64,000 nucleotides of DNA, taken from positions 2,914,001 to 2,978,000 of the forward strand of contig NZ_JACRTF010000001.1 of NCBI RefSeq assembly GCF_014385165.1, in the 5' to 3' direction. Of this stretch, positions 1-9,021 are shown in pieces. The position numbers were made by a program, and so were the translations under genes. Origin of the DNA: Jilunia laotingensis. GTDB taxonomy: Bacteria > Bacteroidota > Bacteroidia > Bacteroidales > Bacteroidaceae. The notes under the pieces are model-generated. The model ran no database searches. It saw nothing but the letters and a program-made list of their open reading frames with translations, and was not told the origin of the DNA. Position 1 is the stretch's first letter, and every line of letters begins with the position of its first letter.

Positions 1-1557
1 GTAGCAGTCATTTTGAAGTTGGGTACGGTCGCTGGCAGTCAAGGCACTTTCTTTGTCTTCCGCCCAGCCACCGGGGAAATCTTTGCGGACATACCCATCG
101 CTCTTGCTTTTCACACCGTTCATCATGATTTCCGTGCCGTAATAGAGTTGTGGAATGCGGCGAGTGGTCAACAATAAGGTGGATGCTTGTTTCAGCATCG
201 GAAGGTTGTCACCTTCGCCTAAAAAACGGTCGGTATCGTGATTTTCGATGAAAGCCAATACGGAAGCCGGATTCGGGTAAAGAAAGTCATAAACAAAGTT
301 GTTATATACGCGATCTAGACCTTTGAACCAGGTTTCTGTCTGCTCATTTTTGGCTGTATTGATTTTGTCGTAGAAGCTGAAATCCATAACTGTCTTCAAG
401 TTGCTGTTGAGAGGTGCGGATAGTTTGGAATCCTTTTGCCACCAAGCGGTGTAAGCCGGTTCGGTTACCCATGTTTCTCCCACCGTGTTATAATTGGGAT
501 ACTCTTCATTCAGCTCTTTCATCCAGTTACTCATAGCATCATAATCTGCGTACGGATAAGTGTCCATCCGGATGCCGTCGATGTCGGCATATTCAATCCA
601 CCAGATGCTATTCTGCAGCAGATACTTGTAAACGTGCGGATTCTTCTGGTTCAAGTCCGGCATGACGGTAACAAACCAACCATCGTTCATTTGGTCGAAA
701 TCATATTTTGAAGCGTAAGGATCGACATGTGGGGTTAGTTTGAAAGAAGTCTGAACGAAGTTCTTCTCATGATCGGGATTATTGAACCAGTCTTTTGAAG
801 GCATGTCCTTGATCCACTGGTGTTCCACACCGCAATGGTTGAAAATCATGTCCATAACGATCTTAATCCCGCGGTCATGAGATTTATTAATCAATCGGCA
901 ATATTCCTCGTTGGTTCCGAAACGCGGATCTACTTTATAATAATCGGTAGTTGCGTATCCGTGATAGGAGCCACCTTCCATGTTATTTTCTAAAACCGGT
1001 GTAAACCATAGGGCAGTCACACCCAAGTCTGAAAAGTAATCCAAGTGCTGTTCGATTCCAGCCAAGTCACCACCATGACGGGCATTCGGGTCATTGCGGT
1101 CTACTGTATAGGCAGACATGCCTGGAAGATTGTCATTGTCCGGATTGCCATTGGCAAAACGGTCCGGCATTAACAGATAGAGGGCATCTGAAGCATCGAA
1201 GCCTTTATGTTCACAGCCCTTCTTGCTACGTGCTTTCAGTTCATATTCCTTCACCAATTTCTTTTTTCCCACTGTGAAAGTAAGTGGTAATTTGCCGGGT
1301 TTTACATCTTTATCCAGATGTAGGTAGACGAGCAGATAATTGTTGCTTTCCAGCTTGACAGTGCTGCTAAGTGATACTCCGGGATAATTGACGGATACGG
1401 AAGCATCACCGATGCCTTCACCGTACACCATTAACTGGAGTTCCGGGTTATTCATGCCGGCATACCAGAAAGGCGGATCGATTTTATTCACATTCATGGC
1501 TGCATACGTACTAATGGATAGTAAGAAAGAACCTAAAATAAATAAGAATTTCTTCAT
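1..1557 (-). CDS. GH13 alpha-amylase/neopullulanase-like glycosidase (3' end beyond window)
   Basis: Exported glycoside hydrolase of family GH13 that should cleave alpha-1,4-glucans (starch, maltodextrin or cyclodextrin). 519 codons are visible and the C-terminus lies left of the window. Residues 1-19 form a signal peptide. About 22-110 look like the N-terminal beta-sandwich of cyclomaltodextrinases/neopullulanases, and the (beta/alpha)8 domain follows. All four GH13 regions are present: DMIFNH near 235, GIRMD with the nucleophile Asp332, GETW with the acid Glu361, and ENHDTD with Asp441. It stands alone, with no SusC/SusD pair in view. Closest known type is SusA-like neopullulanase; a cyclodextrinase is equally possible. 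A LacI-type palindrome and an inverted repeat lie upstream of the start. Confidence 0.9.
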   Translation of the reverse strand, partial: MKKFLFILGSFLLSISTYAAMNVNKIDPPFWYAGMNNPELQLMVYGEGIGDASVSVNYPGVSLSSTVKLESNNYLLVYLHLDKDVKPGKLPLTFTVGKKKLVKEYELKARSKKGCEHKGFDASDALYLLMPDRFANGNPDNDNLPGMSAYTVDRNDPNARHGGDLAGIEQHLDYFSDLGVTALWFTPVLENNMEGGSYHGYATTDYYKVDPRFGTNEEYCRLINKSHDRGIKIVMDMIFNHCGVEHQWIKDMPSKDWFNNPDHEKNFVQTSFKLTPHVDPYASKYDFDQMNDGWFVTVMPDLNQKNPHVYKYLLQNSIWWIEYADIDGIRMDTYPYADYDAMSNWMKELNEEYPNYNTVGETWVTEPAYTAWWQKDSKLSAPLNSNLKTVMDFSFYDKINTAKNEQTETWFKGLDRVYNNFVYDFLYPNPASVLAFIENHDTDRFLGEGDNLPMLKQASTLLLTTRRIPQLYYGTEIMMNGVKSKSDGYVRKDFPGGWAEDKESALTASDRTQLQNDCY

Positions 1558-1577
1558 GATATTAGCTATTTGTTAAT

Positions 1578-1609
1578 TTCTCCGCTAATATAGGACAATT
1601 AGCGGAGAA
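1578..1609. promoter_or_regulatory. 12-bp inverted repeat in the amylase leader
   Basis: TTCTCCGCTAAT (1578-1589) is perfectly repeated in inverse orientation at 1598-1609 with an 8-nt spacer, 21 bp before the glycosidase start. A partial copy (CTTCGCTAATAT) occurs near 1619-1630. It could be an operator or a 5'-leader hairpin; there is no T-tract typical of a terminator. Confidence 0.45.
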
Positions 1610-1647
1610 GCATGTAATTCTTCGCTAATATCTATCCTTAAAGGCTA

Positions 1648-1661
1648 TGCAAACGTTTTCA
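1648..1661. promoter_or_regulatory. LacI-family operator-like palindrome
   Basis: TGCAAACGTTTTCA is a near-palindrome centred on CG, the layout of LacI/MalR-type operators. It lies about 90 bp upstream of the GH13 gene, where a sugar-responsive regulator would be expected. It also supplies a possible -33 TTTG on the minus strand. No regulator gene is in the window, so this is inference from pattern only. Confidence 0.35.
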
Positions 1662-1677
1662 TTGCTCTATAAAAGCG

Positions 1678-1707
1678 AGGCGTCTCTTCTGCGAAGAAGA
1701 GACGCCT
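1678..1707 (-). terminator. Terminator of the mmd operon
   Basis: A 13-bp perfect stem (1678-1690 with 1695-1707), tetraloop, and a short T-run on the minus strand. It is placed just after the oadB stop and before the glycosidase promoter region. Confidence 0.8.
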
Positions 1708-1742
1708 TAGTTACTTTAAAATACTATGATTAATTTAGACTG

Positions 1743-2903
1743 TTACATCAGGAAGCCCAGCAAGATACCGGCAGCAACTGCTGAACCGATTACTCCGGCT
1801 ACATTCGGACCCATAGCATGCATTAGCAGATAGTTGGTCGGATCATATTCCAAACCTACAATCTGAGAAATACGTGCTGAGTCGGGAACTGCAGAAACAC
1901 CTGCATTACCGATCAACGGATTGATCTTATTGTCTTTACCCAATACCAAATTGAACAATTTCACGAAGATTACTCCGGAAGCTGTAGCAATGATGAATGA
2001 GAAAGCACCCAGACCGAAGATCCACAATGAATCCGTAGTCAAGAACTCTGAAGCTTGTGTAGAAGCACCTACTGTCAGTCCCAACAAGATAGTGATCGTA
2101 TCGATCAACGGGCCACGGGCTGTTTCGGCCAAACGGCGTGTAACACCACTTTCTTTCAGTAAGTTACCGAAGAACAACATTCCTAACAATGGCAGACCGG
2201 AAGGAACCAAGAAGCAGGTAAGCAATAAACCTACGATCGGGAATATTACTTTTTCCGTATGTGATACTACACGTGGAGGTTTCATGCGGATCAAACGTTC
2301 GTGTTTCGTTGTCAACAGGCGCATGATAGGCGGTTGTATCACTGGCACTAATGCCATATAAGAGTATGCTGAAACAGCAATTGCTCCCATCAGGTTAGGT
2401 GCCAACTTGGAAGAAAGGAAGATTGCGGTCGGACCGTCTGCACCACCGATGATACCGATAGCACCAGCCTGCATCGGGTCGAATCCGACAGCTAATGCTG
2501 TCATATATGCCCCAAAGATACCAAACTGGGCGGCAGCACCAATCAGCATAAGCTTCGGGTTGGATATCAGCGCTGAGAAGTCTGTCATGGCACCGATACC
2601 CAGGAAAATGAGTGGTGGATACCATCCGGACGTTACGCCTTGATATAGTATATTAAGCACAGAACCTTCCTCATAAATACCGACTTTCAGTCCGGCTTCC
2701 ATATTGAAAGGAATATTACCAATTAATATACCGAAGCCGATCGGTATGAGCAGCATCGGCTCAAATTCCTTGGCTACGGCTAGGTAGATAAACAACAACC
2801 CCACGATGATCATTACAAGATGGCCACCGGTAGCATTGGCAAAACCTGTATAGGTCCAGAAGTCTGCAAGGTTGTTTCCTAAAAAGTTTATAAAATCTCC
2901 CAT
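1743..2903 (-). CDS. oadB: Sodium-pumping decarboxylase beta subunit (OadB/MmdB)
   Basis: Integral membrane subunit of a biotin-dependent, Na+-translocating decarboxylase. It releases CO2 from carboxybiotin and couples this to Na+ export. In this operon the substrate is expected to be methylmalonyl-CoA (succinate-to-propionate pathway) rather than oxaloacetate. About 386 residues with many membrane segments; the family signature GGADGPTAIF is present near residue 160 and a second polar stretch, GNAGVSAVPDSAR, near 335. The ATG at 2903 is chosen because it lies 1 bp after the mmdC stop; a longer reading would need a TTG at 2912. Last gene of the operon, followed by a strong terminator. Confidence 0.93.
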   Translation of the reverse strand: MGDFINFLGNNLADFWTYTGFANATGGHLVMIIVGLLFIYLAVAKEFEPMLLIPIGFGILIGNIPFNMEAGLKVGIYEEGSVLNILYQGVTSGWYPPLIFLGIGAMTDFSALISNPKLMLIGAAAQFGIFGAYMTALAVGFDPMQAGAIGIIGGADGPTAIFLSSKLAPNLMGAIAVSAYSYMALVPVIQPPIMRLLTTKHERLIRMKPPRVVSHTEKVIFPIVGLLLTCFLVPSGLPLLGMLFFGNLLKESGVTRRLAETARGPLIDTITILLGLTVGASTQASEFLTTDSLWIFGLGAFSFIIATASGVIFVKLFNLVLGKDNKINPLIGNAGVSAVPDSARISQIVGLEYDPTNYLLMHAMGPNVAGVIGSAVAAGILLGFLM

Positions 2904-2904
2904 A

Positions 2905-3348
2905 TTATTCAATAATTACAAGGTCATTACCTTCGAGAACTGAGTCTCCTTTACTTACGTTGATAGCAGTAATTTTACCGTCTTTATCGGCATTGATATT
3001 GTTTTCCATCTTCATGGCTTCAAGGATGATGATGGTCTGACCCTTCTTTACAGTATCACCGACATTTACTTTGATGTCGAGGATTACACCGGGAAGTGGA
3101 GATTTTACGCCTGATTTACCCGTAGAAGGAGCAGCCGGTTTGACAACCTGTGCCGGAGCAGGAGCCGGAGTTGTAGAAGCTACGGGAGCAGCAGGACGTA
3201 CAACCGGTTTGGAAGTTGTTTTCGGTGCTTTTTCCATCTCAACGTTATAAGGAGTACCGTTCACTTCGACATGAGCGATATTGTCTTCAATATCTCCAAT
3301 GGTTACTTTGTATGAGTTACCGTTGATTTTATATTTATATTCTTTCAT
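2905..3348 (-). CDS. mmdC: Biotin carboxyl carrier subunit (MmdC-like)
   Basis: Carrier that shuttles carboxyl groups between the carboxyltransferase and the membrane decarboxylase. About 147 residues: an N-terminal MKEYKYKING segment, an Ala/Pro-rich linker around 55-80, and a C-terminal biotinyl domain. The biotinylation motif EAMKMEN is intact. The start at 3348 is preferred over an upstream in-frame start, as it matches the family N-terminus and leaves a 25-bp gap after the previous gene. Adjacent to oadB (1-bp gap). Confidence 0.93.
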   Translation of the reverse strand: MKEYKYKINGNSYKVTIGDIEDNIAHVEVNGTPYNVEMEKAPKTTSKPVVRPAAPVASTTPAPAPAQVVKPAAPSTGKSGVKSPLPGVILDIKVNVGDTVKKGQTIIILEAMKMENNINADKDGKITAINVSKGDSVLEGNDLVIIE

Positions 3349-3373
3349 CGTTTTTACTTTTTTATTAGGTAAT

Positions 3374-4306
3374 TTACTTTCTGTGAGGAGTCTCACGCAG
3401 CGTATATATCTTTGAACTCCAAGGTGAATAACTGCGTTTTACGCGAGTGATGGTGAGGACTGTATCTTCCACATCGTGAACGTCGCTTTGCATTTCGTGC
3501 ATAGCCATTGAAATGGCAGCGAAAACTTCACCGGGAACTTCGCCCAGTTGTTTCTCTTTTGCCTCTTTCTTATCAGTGATGCCTTTAGCTTTCATTGCAT
3601 TACGTTTACTGAGGTTAATTGAAGCTCTTCCGATAACTTTGAATGATATGAACAGAAGGATTAGTCCTAAAAATACCACACTCATAGCAGAAATAGCCAT
3701 TCCGATACCTACGCCATCGTGTTCCTCGAACTTCTCCATCTTGGCGTTTTTGTCAAGTGTTTTGTTGTTGGTACTTGGAGTAACGTATTTGTCTGCACTT
3801 TGACCTTTTACTTCCCACTGGTCGGCAGCATCGCTTACGCGAGCGTAAGATTGGTCTGCTTGCAGGATGCCTGCAGGGATCACGATCTGATCAAGCAGTT
3901 TTTTTCCCGAATCATATAATCCGATCCAGTTGGAGGTTTCCGTGTTGAGCTTGAAGCTCGTATGGAAGGTTCCCCGATTCGGTTCTCCGTCAGCCCAGAA
4001 CAAAGCGTGCTGGCGCGGTTTTACCAAAGTAAGAATGTCACCTTTCGGTATAAAATAGGTAATGGTATCACCCGGTTGGCTGCTTGCTTTCAGCAAACAC
4101 CCTGCGAGATCGGCACTACCAAACGATCTGTTGAATATTTCAATCCATGCGCTGTGTACACCGTAGTCATCCTGAAAGTTGCTTTCGTTATCGATCAACA
4201 CTTCATTCAGTACCAGCTTATTGTTGGATTTTTTCTCTCCACAGGAAGAGCATAAACCTAACACCAGCAGCAAGGAACAGAATATTCCGATTTTTGTTTT
4301 ACTCAT
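3374..4306 (-). CDS. Lamin-tail-domain lipoprotein fused to OadG-like gamma subunit
   Basis: About 310 residues. A lipoprotein signal ends LCSSC (Cys near 22), followed by a lamin-tail-like beta domain (about 32-180; LNEVLIDNESN, SAWIEIFNRS). A single membrane segment (about 205-227, MAISAMSVVFLGLILLF) followed by a basic stretch is typical of the small OadG/MmdD subunit that anchors the decarboxylase complex. The position between mmdA and mmdC supports the gamma/delta-subunit role. Ordinary OadG is about 80-120 aa, so the extra extracytoplasmic domain is unusual outside Bacteroidetes. The ATG at 4306 is chosen since the lipoprotein signal begins there; the frame extends 17 codons further up, into mmdA. 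Confidence 0.85.
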   Translation of the reverse strand: MSKTKIGIFCSLLLVLGLCSSCGEKKSNNKLVLNEVLIDNESNFQDDYGVHSAWIEIFNRSFGSADLAGCLLKASSQPGDTITYFIPKGDILTLVKPRQHALFWADGEPNRGTFHTSFKLNTETSNWIGLYDSGKKLLDQIVIPAGILQADQSYARVSDAADQWEVKGQSADKYVTPSTNNKTLDKNAKMEKFEEHDGVGIGMAISAMSVVFLGLILLFISFKVIGRASINLSKRNAMKAKGITDKKEAKEKQLGEVPGEVFAAISMAMHEMQSDVHDVEDTVLTITRVKRSYSPWSSKIYTLRETPHRK

Positions 4307-4337
4307 AATCGTTCTTGTTTTAGTGTAAAAAGCCTGA

Positions 4338-5891
4338 TTACAATGGAATATTACCATGCTTCTTAGCCGGGTTAGTTAATTTCTTGGTTTGCAATTGTTG
4401 CAATGCACGAATGATGCGGAAACGGGTATTACGCGGTTCGATCACGTCATCAATATAACCATATTTGGCTGCATTATAAGGATTGGCAAACAGTTTGGTG
4501 TATTCTGCTTCTTTTTCTGCAAGATATTGAGCCGGATTTGCCTGCTCTTTTGCTTCGCGTGCATACAGCACTTCTACGGCACCTGCACCACCCATAACTG
4601 CAATTTCTGCTGTAGGCCATGCATAGTTCATGTCACCACGAAGTTGCTTACAGCTCATTACGATGTGTGAACCACCATAAGACTTACGCAGCGTGATGGT
4701 TACTTTTGGTACGGTAGCTTCACCGTAAGCATACAATAACTTAGCGCCATGCAGGATCACACCGTTGTATTCTTGGCCTGTACCCGGAAGGAAGCCCGGA
4801 ACGTCTACCAATGAGACGATAGGAATATTGAAGGCATCGCAGAAACGAACGAAACGTGCTGCTTTGCGTGAAGCATTGCTGTCAAGAACACCTGCCAGGT
4901 ATTTCGGCTGGTTGGCAACAATACCTACGGATTGACCGTTGAAACGTGCAAAGCCGATGATAATGTTTTTAGCATAGTCTTTCTGGATTTCAAGGAATTC
5001 GCCATTATCCACGATGGCACCGATAACTTCGTACATGTCATACGGTTTGTTAGGATTGTCAGGGATAATATCATTCAGAGAATCTTCCAAACGGTCGATA
5101 GGATCATCGCAATCTACGTAAGGAGCTTCTTCCAAATTATTCTGAGGGATAAAGCTCAACAACTTGCGAATGAGTGCCAACCCTTCTTCCTCTGTCTGTG
5201 CTGTGAAATGAGTAACACCGGATTTCGTTGAGTGAACGCTTGCTCCACCCAGGTTTTCCTGGGATACGTCTTCACCGGTAACAGTCTTAACTACTTTCGG
5301 TCCGGTAAGGAACATATAAGATGTACCTTCCATCATTAATGTGAAGTCTGTAAGGGCAGGAGAATAAACGGCACCACCGGCACACGGACCAAAGATACCG
5401 GAAATCTGCGGAATAACTCCGGAGGCAAGAATATTGCGTTGGAAAATTTCTGCGTAACCAGCCAAAGCGTTGATACCTTCTTGAATACGGGCACCACCCG
5501 AGTCATTGATACCGATACAGGGGGCTCCCATCTTCATCGCTTGATCCATAATCTTACATATCTTCAGTGACATGGTTTCTGATAATGAACCTGCGGAAAC
5601 GGTGAAATCCTGAGCGAATATATAAACAAGCCGTCCACCGATTGTACCGCATCCGGTAACTACACCATCGCCCGGATAGTGCTTCTTTTCCATACCGAAG
5701 TTTGTACATCTGTGTTCTACGAACATGTCCATTTCTTCAAAGCTACCTTCATCGAGCAGCATGGCTATACGTTCGCGTGCTGTGTATTTACCTTTTTCGT
5801 GCTGCTTGGCAATTGCTTTATCACCACCACCGATGCGTGCTACTGCACGGCGCTCGATAAGCTCTTTAATTTTTTCAAGCTGGTTACTCAT
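4338..5891 (-). CDS. mmdA: Methylmalonyl-CoA decarboxylase alpha / acyl-CoA carboxylase carboxyltransferase
   Basis: Soluble carboxyltransferase of 517 aa that transfers the carboxyl group from (S)-methylmalonyl-CoA to biotin on MmdC. It has the two crotonase-like halves of the family, with GGARIQEG and [13 protein letters not shown] in the N-terminal half and [15 protein letters not shown] and SYGGSHIVM in the C-terminal half. Length is standard. It is the second gene of the mce-mmdA-oadG-like-mmdC-oadB unit, the propionate-forming branch of Bacteroides fermentation. The family cannot be split from propionyl-CoA carboxylase beta by sequence alone; the operon decides the call. Confidence 0.92.
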   Translation of the reverse strand: MSNQLEKIKELIERRAVARIGGGDKAIAKQHEKGKYTARERIAMLLDEGSFEEMDMFVEHRCTNFGMEKKHYPGDGVVTGCGTIGGRLVYIFAQDFTVSAGSLSETMSLKICKIMDQAMKMGAPCIGINDSGGARIQEGINALAGYAEIFQRNILASGVIPQISGIFGPCAGGAVYSPALTDFTLMMEGTSYMFLTGPKVVKTVTGEDVSQENLGGASVHSTKSGVTHFTAQTEEEGLALIRKLLSFIPQNNLEEAPYVDCDDPIDRLEDSLNDIIPDNPNKPYDMYEVIGAIVDNGEFLEIQKDYAKNIIIGFARFNGQSVGIVANQPKYLAGVLDSNASRKAARFVRFCDAFNIPIVSLVDVPGFLPGTGQEYNGVILHGAKLLYAYGEATVPKVTITLRKSYGGSHIVMSCKQLRGDMNYAWPTAEIAVMGGAGAVEVLYAREAKEQANPAQYLAEKEAEYTKLFANPYNAAKYGYIDDVIEPRNTRFRIIRALQQLQTKKLTNPAKKHGNIPL

Positions 5892-5947
5892 AAGTTTTCA
5901 ATTTACTATTTAGTTATTTACAATTTTCTTTTTCCGGGGTTTGAGAA

Positions 5948-6021
5948 TCTGACGGTTTACAAGCTACGTTTGATCCGGATACCGTTGGAACGGATGGAGT
6001 TGCAAATTGTAAATCGTCAGA
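5948..6021. promoter_or_regulatory. Nested inverted repeat between mce and mmdA
   Basis: TCTGACGGTTTACAA (5948-5962) is matched at 14 of 15 positions by the inverse copy at 6007-6021. An inner ATCCG/CGGAT pair lies in the loop. It occupies the only sizeable gap in the operon and may tune relative expression of mce and mmdA. There is no T-tract, so a plain terminator is unlikely. Confidence 0.35.
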
Positions 6022-6033
6022 CAGACAATGAAT

Positions 6034-6438
6034 TTAATGTTCGCAAAGTTCGGTCAAAACTCCCAATGTAGATTTCGGGTGAAGGAAAGCTATGTTAAGT
6101 CCTTCCGCACCTTTGCGTGGGGCTTTGTCGATCAAGCGGATTCCCTTTTCTTCAGCTTCTGCCAATGCATTGGCTACACCGTCTTCCATGGCGAATGCAA
6201 CGTGATGAACGCCGGCACCTTTGTTTTCAATAAATTTGGCAATAGTACTTTCGGGAGAGGTTGGTTCCAATAATTCGATTTTGGTGTCACCTACTTTTAG
6301 AAAAGCTGTTCTTACTTTCTGGTCTTCTACTGTTTCGATGTTGTAACATTTCAGACCTAATACATTCTCATAATAAGGAAGGGCTTCCTCGATGCTCTTT
6401 ACAGCGATGCCCAGGTGTTCGATGTGTGAAATCTTCAT
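6034..6438 (-). CDS. mce: Methylmalonyl-CoA epimerase
   Basis: 134-aa vicinal-oxygen-chelate (glyoxalase-fold) enzyme that interconverts (R)- and (S)-methylmalonyl-CoA. It starts MKISHIEHLGIAV, with the metal-binding His in EHLGIAV. VGDTKIELLEP and GAGVHHVAF carry the other metal ligands and the usual epimerase signature. It is first in the operon and feeds the decarboxylase encoded downstream, linking methylmalonyl-CoA mutase to propionyl-CoA formation. Confidence 0.93.
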   Translation of the reverse strand: MKISHIEHLGIAVKSIEEALPYYENVLGLKCYNIETVEDQKVRTAFLKVGDTKIELLEPTSPESTIAKFIENKGAGVHHVAFAMEDGVANALAEAEEKGIRLIDKAPRKGAEGLNIAFLHPKSTLGVLTELCEH

Positions 6439-6539
6439 AACTGTATTTTTTATATTGGATTAATTAAACTTCGGTTCAAATAAACCAGCACAAAGAAAGT
6501 CAATTCTTTATTAATAAAGAAATATTTCAGCATTTAATT

Positions 6540-8948
6540 TCAAAAGTCAATTAACAACCGGACGTTAATTTGACGAGATGTAAGGTAATTAGGTACTGCG
6601 AACTGGTTATTGTATACATCCGTCACCCAATAATAGGAGTTGACGTTGCTAATATTTAGCAAATTGAAAACATCAAGTCCCAACCATATGCTACGAATAT
6701 TACGTCCGAAGCCGGTTCGGTGCTTGTCTGTATTATCAATAATTACACGGGACATACCGATGTCCACACGTTTATAAGCCGGAGTGCGGAACACGGCTTC
6801 TTCACGTCCGCTATGAGGGGGGCCGAAGGGGAAACCACCGGCAAGGGTACCCTTGAGGTTCATCTTCCATTTCTTGCTTCCAGGGAAATAGTCTGTAAAA
6901 TATAGAGAAAGATTATAACGCTGATCCGTTGGTCGGGGAAGCCATTTGCCGTTTATTTTTTCTTCGGTCTTCATCACTGAGAAGGTTAGCCAAGAGTCCG
7001 TTCCCGGCACAAATTCACCGAATAATTTCATGTCCAACCCCATGGCGTACCCGTTTGCCATGTTGCGTCCGTAATAGCTGATACGGACATTGTCTATATT
7101 ATAAGGTATAAGGTTGCTCAGGGCTTTGTAATATACTTCAGCCGTGAATTTGAAGGGACGTCCTACGGCTCGAAAATTGAAGTCGCTGCCTACTACGAAA
7201 TGTATAGAACGTTGAGATTTAATGTCCTTGTTAAGAGAGACGGTAGCCATGCCGTCTACCATGGTCGTGTCGCGGAATTCTTTGTAGAATGGTGCCTGGT
7301 AATAGACACCTGCCGCTGCACGAAAAGTGAATTGTTCGTTGAATGCAGGAATGAGAGCCAGTGAAGCACGCGGACTGACTATAAATTCTTTGTTCCAACT
7401 CCAATAGCTTCCCCTTAAGCCGGCAGTAAGTGTGAATAATCCTGCATTTGTCTTGAATTTATAGCTGTCTTGAGCGTATAGCGACATACGGCTGCTGCTG
7501 ATGTCGTTTTTTGATGACATGCTGTATATTAATTCCGGACCGTCCGGGACTTGCGGTAACGAATACCCTGCAGAGTCACGCAATTCCCATTCGCGGAGTT
7601 TGTCTTTGATACGTTCCTTTTTTAGTTCTAGGCCCCATTGTATGGCATGGCGCTTCACCTGATGTTTACCGGTTAATGAATAACTTTGTACATCGGCATT
7701 CAGGTAATTGCGGGCATGCTCCATGTAAGTGCCTACACCGATGGTTTCTCCCGTGTCTTCCGCTTCTTCATCTTCACCCGACGGATCGAGTTCGTTTAAC
7801 CAGTATTGACCTGTGATGTCGTAGGTTTCCTGTTCTTTCGTATGAAAAGCAGCGGCTTGAAAAGTCAGGCTATTGTGGTCGTTAAAATGATAGGTTGCGC
7901 TACCTGCCCCGAAAAAAGTGCGGAACAAGTCCCGTTCCTGGCCGTCGAAATAGACTTTGAATTCCCTTACTTCGGATAACGTACCGAATCGGGTGGTGCG
8001 GTCTTCGGGTTGGAATATGTATTTGTTTTCCGAGATATTCCCGATAAATCCGAATTCCCAACGTTTATTCGGTCTCCAGTTCAAGAAAGTCTGATAATCG
8101 GTGAATTGGGGATCGTATTCACCTTTCGTGTCAAGAGTTCCTAATAAATATCGGTTACTCTTATATCGGACGCTATTGATCCATGAAAATTTTTTGTTAC
8201 CGAATCCCAAGTATGCCGATACGCCTAAAAGACTAAAGGCACCGGTCGCTTCAAAGCGTTCAGGCTTTTTATAGGTGATGTCCAGCACAGATGACATTTT
8301 GTCTCCATAACGTGCTTCGTATCCTCCTGACGAAAAACCGACACTTTCTACCATATCCGGATTAATGAAACTCAATCCTTCCTGTTGCCCCGAACGGATG
8401 AGAAGAGGACGGTAAACCTCCGTGCCGTTGACGTAAACCATGTTTTCATCGAAACTTCCTCCACGGACATTGTATTGCGAGCTTAGTTCATTGTTCGAGC
8501 TGACTCCTGCCTGGGTAGCGATAATTGATTCGATATTGCCACCGGAAGCGTCGGGCATCAGTTTATTGGCTTTGATATCTATTTGTTGCACCGTTCCGGT
8601 CTGCCGACGGTTTTCAGTAATGGTTACTTCTCCCAATTCATAGTCCAGTACGGGCAGTGTCATGTTGATGTTGATGTTTCCTTGGGGACGTACCAATACA
8701 CGCTTGCGGGTGTTGTACCCTATCATGGAATAGATGAGTGTGACGGTGTCCCTGGACGAGAATTTGAGTGAGTATTTGCCTTTTAAGTTACTGACTGTAC
8801 CGGTAGCGGTTCCTTCGATCCGTACTGTAGCCAGTTCGATAGGGTCTCCGTTCTCGTCCGAGATTACACCTCCTATCTTGACTTGTTGTGCCAAGACAGG
8901 CAAGGTAAATAGTAAAAGCAGATAAATGATTGAAAGGCGATACTTCAT
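6540..8948 (-). CDS. TonB-dependent outer-membrane receptor
   Basis: About 802-aa outer-membrane receptor. It has a signal peptide (cleavage after PVLA), then a carboxypeptidase-regulatory-like beta domain (about 25-105; VKIGGVISDENG), a plug domain (about 115-225; NVRGGSFDENMVYVNG), and a beta-barrel ending in an aromatic-rich strand with terminal Phe. No SusD partner is adjacent, so it is not a classic SusCD uptake pair. The ligand is unknown; an iron, cofactor or peptide receptor is possible. The start at 8948 is chosen for the signal peptide. It lies 73 bp after the acetyltransferase gene and may be cotranscribed with it. Confidence 0.9.
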   Translation of the reverse strand: MKYRLSIIYLLLLFTLPVLAQQVKIGGVISDENGDPIELATVRIEGTATGTVSNLKGKYSLKFSSRDTVTLIYSMIGYNTRKRVLVRPQGNININMTLPVLDYELGEVTITENRRQTGTVQQIDIKANKLMPDASGGNIESIIATQAGVSSNNELSSQYNVRGGSFDENMVYVNGTEVYRPLLIRSGQQEGLSFINPDMVESVGFSSGGYEARYGDKMSSVLDITYKKPERFEATGAFSLLGVSAYLGFGNKKFSWINSVRYKSNRYLLGTLDTKGEYDPQFTDYQTFLNWRPNKRWEFGFIGNISENKYIFQPEDRTTRFGTLSEVREFKVYFDGQERDLFRTFFGAGSATYHFNDHNSLTFQAAAFHTKEQETYDITGQYWLNELDPSGEDEEAEDTGETIGVGTYMEHARNYLNADVQSYSLTGKHQVKRHAIQWGLELKKERIKDKLREWELRDSAGYSLPQVPDGPELIYSMSSKNDISSSRMSLYAQDSYKFKTNAGLFTLTAGLRGSYWSWNKEFIVSPRASLALIPAFNEQFTFRAAAGVYYQAPFYKEFRDTTMVDGMATVSLNKDIKSQRSIHFVVGSDFNFRAVGRPFKFTAEVYYKALSNLIPYNIDNVRISYYGRNMANGYAMGLDMKLFGEFVPGTDSWLTFSVMKTEEKINGKWLPRPTDQRYNLSLYFTDYFPGSKKWKMNLKGTLAGGFPFGPPHSGREEAVFRTPAYKRVDIGMSRVIIDNTDKHRTGFGRNIRSIWLGLDVFNLLNISNVNSYYWVTDVYNNQFAVPNYLTSRQINVRLLIDF

Positions 8949-9021
8949 ACTTAATTCTTTAAGTAGCCAAATAGTCACTATTTACTACTTAACTACTAAG
9001 AACTATAACGTGAAAAACGCT

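Noticed and set aside
1921..2361. Long plus-strand ORF inside oadB
   Set aside because: Antisense shadow of a clear membrane protein gene, as are most overlapping frames in the mmd operon, pgk and pheS.
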